The notes beneath the pieces are model-generated. The model was not told the origin of the DNA. It did not search any database and was given only the letters and a program-made list of their open reading frames with translations. This document shows positions 55,975-64,000 of a stretch of 64,000 nucleotides of DNA, piece after piece. Position numbers and translations under genes: made by a program. Numbering within the stretch: the first letter of the stretch is position 1; each line of letters begins with the position of its first letter. Origin of the DNA: Kalmusia sp. IMI 367209 (Eukaryota; Ascomycota; Dothideomycetes; Pleosporales; Didymosphaeriaceae); the NCBI GenBank assembly GCA_027946365.1, contig JAPEUQ010000004.1, positions 496,001 through 560,000 of the forward strand, read 5' to 3'.

Positions 55975-58425
55975 TTACAAATCAATCAAAGGTTCGTCGA
56001 CGACCTTCTGCTGCGCAGGTAGTTGGTGCTGCGGTGCAGTGGGGAAACTCTCGGGGCCATACCCGCCTGCAGCGTACGGCGCTGGCTGCCACGGTGCAGG
56101 GCCGGCGTGCTGCTTTTGCTGTGGTGGTGGTTGCTGCCAATACTGCTGCTGAGGAGGGGCTTGTTGTTGGGCTTGAGGTGGTGGGGCTTGTTGAGGAGCG
56201 GATGCACTTTCCTGTTGCCAGTATGGCGCGGAAGGTTGATGTGGTTGTGGTTGAGCCTGATACGATGGGTTCTGCGGGGCTGCGGCGGGTTGTGTGGGTG
56301 GTGACAGAGGTGTTTGCTGTGGTGGCGCGCGGTACATTTCGGGGGAGGGCGGCACGGGCGCATGCGACGGTTGCGAGGTGAAGCTCTGTGTGCGTTGAAC
56401 TGGTGGTGCTGAAGGTGCTGCATGTGAGTCGCCGTAGTAGTAATTTACGCTCTCTGCGTCGGACACTGTTGATGGAGGAGCTTGCGGCGGATAGGATGAC
56501 GGTGGTTGCGAAGGGTATTGTTGATTGGACACTTGCCGTTGGAGCTGCGGTGATGTGGGTTTCTGGTATGTTGTACTGGGAGGCCGTTGCTGTGGCGCAG
56601 TCCCACCACCATAGGATGATAAGTTGGGGTATGGTTGCGAGGGCTGCTGCGCTTGCTGGTACTGTTCCGGAGGTGGGGCGTTGTATTGTTGTGGTGGGAC
56701 AGACGCACGCTTGTCATATTGAGCGTAGGACGACTGGGCTGTTGGCTGATAGCCTCCATAGTACGACTGGGGTCGTGCATAGGGCTCTGCGTTTCCAGTG
56801 TAGAAGCTCTCGCCGGCTTGAGACTCTGGTGGTACACCAGACTGAATACTTGGGTATAAACTAGAAGCAGGGCGTTGATTCGCGGGTGGTAGACCATACA
56901 TAGCGCCAGCCTGGTTGTACGTGTTTGATAGACGCTCCTCGAGCATTCGATCGTAATAACGCACGACTGTCGATAGCTTCGCATGTAGATCAAGGAGGGT
57001 ATCATGCTTGCTCATCGTCTCTCCATACGTTCGGGCGAGCTTTGGCCGTAGTTTGCCAATACTTTCATATAACTCTTGAATCTGTGGCTCTCGCAAGATG
57101 GTCCCGGGTGCCTGGTGCTGTAATCGATCTACCAACGTAGCAAACAGATTAATGTTCTCAGCCTCTACGGGTGTCAGCTCGTAGTCATTCTTTGGTGCCA
57201 CGATGGGTGTGCCGTTAGAGGTGGAAGTCTGTTGCCGGAGGGTAGCAGCGTGCTGTTTCTTTTGCTCTTCCATATCGGCCAGTGATGCGGCAATGGCTGC
57301 CATGAGATCCGGGTCATCTTCTTCTTCTGGCTCTGGTTTTGATGTTCCATTTGTAGTCGGCGGTTTTGACTGCGACTGCAGCTGTGCCTGTGACACGAAC
57401 CCGGCCCCGGTGTGTCCCTTTGCCTCCTCTAAGCTCATTTCCAACGCTCGTTTCAAGTCCGCATCAAAGCTATCCTCTACACGCGGGTTCCGCGGTTCCA
57501 TTGATCCTTGATATAGTGTGCGGCTTGGTTTCGTAGCATCAAAAGCCCTCGGCACCGGTACGCCCCGCGACTTCTCTGTCAACTTTTGGTAGCAGCCATC
57601 GTCAACGCGTACTGGATCCATTATGCCCAGGTGTGGAAGTGGGATGCTCTTGCTCGAACAGGACCCGCAGAAAACGTTTCCACAGTTCCTACAGTGATGT
57701 TTTCTATTTGTAAAAGTAAAAGTGGTTCGACATCGCATACAAACGTCGGAGTCTGTCCATTCTGGGGGCTGCCACTGGGTCAGTGTCTCATCTTTGGGTG
57801 GCTCGTATGCTCCACCTACCGCGCTACTATCAAGCATGCTGCTAGCAATGTGCTCCCTGGGCGGAAAGCGAAAGCCTTCCCGTTGGAGAGTAAGGTAAAC
57901 TTCGTTGAGGTAGCTCAAACTGCTCCGGCCCTCGGCAGCTGCTGCCCACGACTGGATCAGCTCCAGCATCTTATTCTTGACATCTTGATTTGGTGCTACA
58001 GCGCCGGGGGCTTTGAGTAGCGAGGTGAGATTGTCGAGGAACTCGCGGGAGGCGATCTCTTGGGTGAAGTGTGCGCCGCCGTTCTTTACGCAGGTGTCGG
58101 TGAGCTGCCGTCAGTTAGCGACGAAACTTCCTCAAATAGAACTGGCTATCGTACGTTCAGCGCGGCCAGCTGGACGTTGGGATTTTTGTTCCCTATCCGG
58201 CGCTTGAGTGAGCGCATGGCCTCCTTAGGCTGCACCGTCTTGGAGCGAATGACGTCGGATATCTCGAGGTTGAGGGCATGTCCTCCTGCAAAGCGTCAGT
58301 ATAGCTTCATTGCTGTCCAAACAGCTTGTATAGCCGCGCAAGACCACGTACAAGCTCGAGGAGGTTGCGCGCTCGATCTGTTCGTCGAGCGCGCCGTTGG
58401 ACGACGACCCAAACCAGCCCGCCAT
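55975..58425 (-). CDS. VPS27: ESCRT-0 subunit Vps27 (VHS, FYVE, UIM), with apparent frame break
   Basis: Binds ubiquitinated cargo and PI3P on endosomes and recruits ESCRT-I. Exons on the minus strand: 58352-58425, 58155-58285 and 55975-58104. The VHS domain spans the first part ([34 protein letters not shown]). The FYVE finger follows ([23 protein letters not shown]), then two UIMs ([15 protein letters not shown] and [15 protein letters not shown]), a Pro/Gln-rich tail with two PSAP motifs for Vps23, and a terminal clathrin box (EPLIDL). About 778 residues, normal length. Oddities: exon 1 and exon 2 do not join in frame (one base too many or two too few) although both encode conserved VHS sequence. 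A FYVE zinc cysteine is aspartate (RVDDGC). Divergent from the DOA4-type gene. Confidence 0.92.
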
Positions 58426-58979
58426 GATTGCGGAGTTGGGTGTGCGGGAGTGCCTGGAGGATGGGTGCTATGGTGCTGCGGCAGGGGCTGCCTGATAGCA
58501 GGCCGTGTTGGTGGGTGGCGAGAGAGTTCGATGAACGATATATGGGCGGTGAGTGCAGTTGCAGGTAACAGCAGGTAGCAGCTTGGAGCTTTCCTGGGAC
58601 GCGTGCTGATGGCTTGGGGCACTTGGCATACGCATCACCAATCGGTGGCGGAGTGGGCTAGTGGAGCCGCCGACCACACTGAGCACACGTCCAACTTCCA
58701 CAACCTGGCAAGCTGGTACAAGCAATTAAGCCCACCCTCGCTCGAGCAGTCCCGCCTCCATTCTCTAGGCTCCGCGACTGCACTGACTGGCAAACACCAC
58801 ACGAGCCCTCGTCTCCGTGCGCTGCGTTACACAAAGCCACCAAACCGCCCGCCTCTCCCCCGCGCTGCTCCAGATCGAGACGCACAGGCACGTACTGTGT
58901 GCTGTGTATTGTGTATTACCTCTACGCGCACCTTCCTACCATGCGAGACTTGCCCTGCGCATATATGTAGGCTGCGGTT
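58426..58979. promoter_or_regulatory. Shared promoter region VPS27/DOA4
   Basis: 554 bp between the start codons of two divergent genes of the multivesicular-body pathway. No specific element identified. Confidence 0.5.
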
Positions 58980-61900
58980 ATGAGCGCAGCTGGTCCTTTG
59001 CCGCCTCCAGGTCCCGGCTTTACGCATGCCATGAACGGCTACCCCAATGGGGCCCCCGGCCCTGGCGCAGATGACTGGAGGGGGAGCGATGCACAGGGAG
59101 GCAATCGAGTCTCCATGGGCCCGTCTCCACCTATTGCAGAGATATCTGCCTCGGCCATAGAGAAAGTGAACGGAATGAGAGGGCTCCCGGTACCTACAAC
59201 CATCTTGTTCTCCGAGGCGTTACTAAGTGGACACAGATCGGACGACTTCTCGAAAGCGCCAAACATCACATGAACCAGGCCATGACTAGTGTGAATACTC
59301 GCATGTCTCCAGCTGCTGCTGCATTTTGGGATTACCTTGTCGCCTCCCAGCTCGTAGTCGAGGTCATACCAGGACATCTAGATTACGTAGACCGCATCGA
59401 GACGAACCGTGGCCACCTGCACCGAGAATTCAATCAACTTGCCAAGGCATGACCGTCTCATGTCTATAAATTTTTCTGGGGCTGACCAGGTATAGGAAGT
59501 CAGGGCAAATGGCGATAGGTTCATGAACATCAAAAAACATTATCGCCAACGATAACAAGAGAAACGCTGCTCAGCAGCCGCTACCACAGACCTCACCACA
59601 TCCCAGCTCGGTATGTTTCTCCCGCACTCCTCATGCTATGAACACTGTTCTGAGCTTTCCGCAGTCCAACGGCGTTCGCGCTCGGCGAGATGACGAACTT
59701 ATGCTCCCTGATGTTCCTTCCGGCCCACCACTTAGTCGTTCTTCACCGGCAGGACTATCTGAATCTCCTCGGCGGAAGCCACCAGTTCAGCCAAAACCAC
59801 AGTCGCTGCACGGTCGGGCTGTTCATCAGAGTGCTTCTTCTGTAAGCAGTGTGAATACTAACGATCTCACTGAACGATTCGCAAAGCTTAGAGGAGTCGC
59901 GGCGCCAATCGATACGACGTCTGGACGCTCAAGCATGGATCTCTCAGTGAAAATGCCTTCACCTTCAGAATATTCGTCACGTCCAATGGGTCCTCGTGAC
60001 ATGCCTCCACCATCTCATCTTCCACCGCCACCTCCGTTGCCCCTTAACACTCAATTTGCGGCCTCTTTACCGAAGGAACCAAGTCCTACATATAGTCCAG
60101 CGCGTAATCTTTCTCTACCCGCCCATATTAACCCCCCTCGCAGTACTGCTCGGAGCATGGTTGGCACAGGTGGCCGGGATTCCTCTGTTGCCTCTAGAGC
60201 ATCGTCCCAAGCACCAAACACGAACGGTCAGACGGACAGCTATTTCCCAACACAAACTGCCGTACTAGCGGATGCATCGTCAAGAAGAAAATCAGTCAGC
60301 AAGCCTGTCGAAACTCAAATTACTGCCGAAAAACTCTATGACTACATTCGCATGTACAATGTTCTCCTCATAGATGTCAGGAGTAGAGAAGAATTTGATG
60401 CAGGTCACATTTTCATCCACACCATTGTGTGTATAGAGCCGACCAGCTTGCAAGATGGCTTCTCTGCTGAGCAACTCCAAGACCGATTAGTGATTTCCCC
60501 AGATGAAGAGCTCCTGCTCTTCGAGCGACGTAATGAATTTGACCTGGTGGTCTACTACGATGAGTCAACAAAAACGAACTCATTCCTCAACAAGTATAAT
60601 CTCAATGAGCGTGAACGGGCTCTGAGAAGGTTATACGAAACTCTAAATGACTTCAACGAAGAGAAGCCATTGCAACGGCCACCAATTCTTCTAATGGGAG
60701 GCATTGATGCTTGGGCAGATTTGGTTGGCACGCAAGCTTTGAAGATGACGGCAACCGCAGCTATGGTCGCGAGCGGACAGACGAAGTCGCGCCCATTAAG
60801 ACGTTCACCTTACCCATCACGCTTTGTCTCTCAGTACCGCAAGAAGCGCGATTATACGCCTATGGATTCAGAAGAACAACGACATTGGTTGGAGGAAGCA
60901 CGACGAGGAAGAGCCGTCGTTGAGCAGCCTCCGCAAGAGGAAGAGGAAGAGGAGGTAGAATCACCCATGTATCGGACCACAGAAGACTTTTTACGGCGAT
61001 TCCCAGACCTGGAAGATCAACAGTCCATGGTTTTCCCTCCATCGCGGCCACAACCGACAAGCCAGTATGTTGCGCCTCCAATACCTCCGGCACCATCACG
61101 CCCTGCACCGTCCGTCCCCAGGCTTAGCTACACTGGAGTTCATGAACGGCAGCTCACTCGTCAGACAAGCGGAAACCAGCCTCCAGTATATGTGTCGAGC
61201 GGTCGTGGTCCCTCCAATCGCCTCCACAAGACTGGCTTGATCAACTTCGGCGTTACCTGCTATATGAATTCGGTCATTCAATGTCTGAGTGCTAATCCAA
61301 ATCTCACTGCTTGGTTCCTCAGCGGGCGCTACGCGGAACATTTGCAGAAGCGTAACTGGAAGGGAACAGAAGGTATACTCCCTGAGGCATATGCAACCCT
61401 GCTGTCGAATTTGTACAAGGGCGACACTTCTGCGATTCGCCCGTCCACTTTCAGAGTAAGCTTTCTTCTTATCCAACTTTAAGTATGATACTGATCGACT
61501 TTCAGAAAGTTTGTGGTCGATTCCATCAGAGCTGGCAACTCGACGAGCAGCAAGACGCAAAGGAATTTCTAGAATTCGTACTTGACATGATGCACGAAGA
61601 TCTAAATACTGTTTATGACAAACCGCCTCTCAGAGATCTAACAGAAGAAATGGAGATGGCACGCGAACAACTTCCACGGCAGTACGCCGCGAAGATTGAG
61701 TGGAACCGGTACCTGCATCGGAACTCGTCCTTGATCGAAAGACTTTTTGCCGGGCAGCATGCTTCCCAGCTCACATGCAAGAAATGCGGAATCACAAGTA
61801 CCACCTACGAAGCTTTCTGGAGCATCAGCGTAGAGATTCGACAAGACAAGGCATGCGACATTCGAGATTGCTTGCGTTCGTATTGCTCAGTAGAGACGCT

Positions 61901-62417
61901 CGACTCAGCTGACACGTGGAAATGTCCGCGATGCAAAAAACATCGCGAAGCCACGAAAAAGATCACCATCACACGGGCCCCAGAAACGCTCGTGGTGCAT
62001 TTCAAGCGCTTCAGTGCTTCACGAACAGAGAGTGCACGCAAAATTAGGACGCCAGTCTATTTCCCCCTCCAGGGTCTGGATATCGGGCCATTCATGGAAC
62101 CGCCCATCACACCAAAGGGCGAAACAATTGCGCTGTCTACGAACAGAGAGGCAGGTAATCAATTAGCGCAACTGAAGACGGACCTAGCAATGAACCCCCC
62201 GTACATGTACAATGCTTATGCTATCATTTTTCACCATGGCGCAACACTCGGTAGCGGACACTATACAGCTCTTGTTAAAGACAGATCTAAGGGCGTTTGG
62301 CGGTCCTTCAATGACGATCGCATTCGAGATTACGAGCCCACTCAACTCTCGCCGGAGGACCGCGAGAAGGCTTATGTCGTCTTTTATGAGCGTGAACGAA
62401 GTGCCTCTGGCATATAA
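58980..62417 (+). CDS. DOA4: Ubiquitin-specific protease, Doa4/Ubp4-type (rhodanese + USP), with apparent frame break
   Basis: Endosomal deubiquitinase that removes ubiquitin from cargo before it enters multivesicular bodies. Exons: 58980-59189 (or to 59165), 59228-59446, 59496-59610, 59665-61455 and 61506-62417; about 1081 residues. Domains in order: an N-terminal helical region (WTQIGRLLESAKHHM, FWDYLVASQLVVEVI), a disordered Pro/Ser region, a rhodanese-like domain (MYNVLLIDVRSREEFDAGHI) without an active cysteine, then the USP fold. In the USP, the Cys box is GLINFGVTCYMNSVIQCL (Cys codon near 61,258), the zinc ribbon is CKKC...CPRC, and the His box is GSGHYTALVKD (near 62,258). Oddities: the second intron needs a GC donor (59447), and exon 3 carries an A6 run (59532-59537) that breaks the frame. 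With A5 the frame continues as expected. Confidence 0.92.
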
Positions 62418-63028
62418 TGCTGAGCCTACTCTGGCTATCACAGCATTTCTGTTGATACTGCATCTCCTCTGGGCTTTCTGTACGGCAAGGTTCGATTTTG
62501 ATTCATGGCTTACATACCTTTCCGTCTATACTTCGACATCTATTATTTTTTTTTGAAACGGATGCCTGTTTCAAGCAAGGCGTTGGTGGAATTCTTTGAT
62601 AGAGGCAACATTTGTTCTTTGCATGGGAGGTGTTTTGTCTTACGATGTCATGGCTCTGAGGTGCGATACCACTTGAATGCATAGTTCGAACATTCCATCT
62701 TACTCGGTTTCTGATACTTGCTTGAATCACAGACGGCTCAGGACAACTCCGCGATACTTGACTCACCCAGCGCTCGGGGCATCTCTCGTTTCCGTACGTA
62801 GGGTCGTGTGTGCCCTACATGTACACACAGAAGGGGATTGGATGTTTCCTCCAGGGTTGGCTGCTAAGCCGAAGATCGGCGAGCTTGGAGCTTGGACCAC
62901 CATAATTTTCTAGCGGTGACTGTTGATAGCGGGCTGATAAAAGCTGCCCCACCGCCTGTGCGATTGCGTCGACACTGATCCTCTCCTGCCATTGAACACT
63001 CATACCTACGCAAATATATTCAAACAAC
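62418..63028. other. Intergenic, DOA4 to ARG1
   Basis: 611 bp with the DOA4 3' UTR and the ARG1 promoter. No other feature seen. Confidence 0.6.
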
Positions 63029-64000
63029 ATGGCAAAAGGTCGCGTTTGCTTGGCCTACTCTGGTACGCACGAGCTTCGTTGTGCCTTTATCTTCTGGGCG
63101 TTGTTAGATGCGACGGAGGGCACTGACGTTGACTCACAGGCGGTCTTGATACCTCGACGATTTTGAAATGGCTCATCGGTATGCACTCCTGTGATATTCG
63201 GAGCGACAATGGCTAAGCAATCGCAGAGGAGGGCTACGAGGTTGTATGCTTCCTTGCCAACGTCGGGCAGGAGGAGCCGTGGGACGAGGTCGAGAAGAAG
63301 GCGCTCAAGATTGGTGCGCTCAAGATGGTATGAACCATCTCTCATTACTCCTATTTTTCCTTTGCGGGGCTGACTGGCTAATTATTTCCTTCCATTGTAG
63401 GTCATCCTCGATCTCCGCCGTGAATTCGTCGAGGAGCTGTGCTTCCGCGCCGTGCAGTGCAACGCCAGCTACGAGGGACGATACCTGTTGGGCACCAGTT
63501 TGGCCCGCCCAGTAATTGCGCGAGCGCAGATTCGCGTTGCGCAGCAGGAGGGCTGCGGTTGGGTGAGTCATGGTTGCACAGGCAAGGGCAATGACCAGGT
63601 CCGATTCGAGCTCGCATTGTGAGTACACTTTCCCTACAAAAGGTGTGTATGCTGTGGAACTAGACATGCTGACTTGGAATTAGCTACACACTTCAACCTT
63701 CCATCAAAGTCATCGCGCCCTGGAGGCTACCAGAATTTTGCGAGAAGTTCAAGGGCCGCCAGGACCTGCTCGACTATGCCGCTGAGCACAACATCCCCGT
63801 TACATCTACGAAGGCGAAGCCATGGTCTATGGACGCAAACTTGGCGCACTGCAGCTACGAAGCTGGTACGCATTCCCTTCCACCTCTCCCACCCCGAAAG
63901 AGACCGCAGCTAATAAGTCCAAAAGGCATCCTCGAAGACCCCGACAAGTCTCCCCCAGATGACATGTGGACCATGACTGACTCGCCGCTTAACGCTCCCA
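63029..64000 (+). CDS. ARG1: Argininosuccinate synthase, 5' part
   Basis: Joins citrulline and aspartate, using ATP, to argininosuccinate in arginine synthesis. Six exons are visible: 63029-63062, 63140-63178, 63227-63327, 63401-63618, 63684-63865 and 63926 onward; the gene is cut by the window end. About 216 of roughly 420 residues are present. Family marks are [15 protein letters not shown] (the PP-loop SGGLDTS, split by the first intron), [39 protein letters not shown] and the late motif SYEAGILEDP. The first introns lie within the ATP loop codons, which fixes the start ATG in CAAACAACATGG. All splice joins keep the frame. Identification is firm. Confidence 0.97.

Noticed and set aside
1..64000. 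CRISPR arrays, rRNA genes, telomere repeats, viral genes
   Set aside because: None seen. The window is a eukaryotic nuclear segment with spliceosomal introns.

Overview
This window is nuclear DNA of a filamentous ascomycete (Pezizomycotina), most likely a dothideomycete. The evidence is many short spliceosomal introns (mostly 44-65 nt, with GTANGT donors and CTAAC/CTGAC branch sites), fungus-specific families (DUF1752/DUF3295 protein, Zn2Cys6 regulator, fungal HP1) and one sharply bounded AT-rich block with the TpA-rich, CpA/TpG-poor composition left by repeat-induced point mutation (RIP). No bacterial, organellar or viral gene was seen.

Layout. 0.3-3.5 kb: a sugar-transporter-type MFS permease and a short-chain dehydrogenase, same strand. 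5.0-5.8 kb: a 47-residue one-helix membrane microprotein behind a probable 5'-UTR intron. 6.6-10.7 kb: heterochromatin protein 1 (minus) divergent from the chaperonin subunit CCT5 (plus). 10.7-24.2 kb: no supported gene; at its centre (about 13.55-18.43 kb) lies the RIP-degraded AT-rich block with a recurring palindrome-like motif. 24.2-26.2 kb: a DUF1752/DUF3295 regulator-like protein. 26.2-36.1 kb: almost 10 kb of ordinary-composition sequence without a recognisable gene. 36.1-41.0 kb: a compact trio of secreted lipase-like hydrolase, Zn2Cys6 regulator and metal-dependent amidohydrolase. 42.0-51.9 kb: a 1043-residue orphan protein, a four-helix membrane protein, an orphan one-helix protein and an alpha/beta-hydrolase whose nucleophile elbow lacks serine. 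52.9-54.9 kb: a Golgi-type DXD glycosyltransferase. 56.0-62.4 kb: VPS27 (ESCRT-0) head to head with a Doa4-type deubiquitinase. 63.0 kb to the end: the 5' part of argininosuccinate synthase.

Functional links. VPS27 and the Doa4-type protease act in the same multivesicular-body sorting pathway and share one 554-bp promoter region. The HP1 gene encodes the reader of the silenced chromatin expected over the AT-rich block 6 kb away. The Zn2Cys6 gene lies between two hydrolases and shares a divergent promoter with the amidohydrolase, suggesting a small locally regulated catabolic unit. Two conserved genes (VPS27, DOA4) each carry an apparent frame break within about 1.3 kb, which may be real or may be assembly indels.
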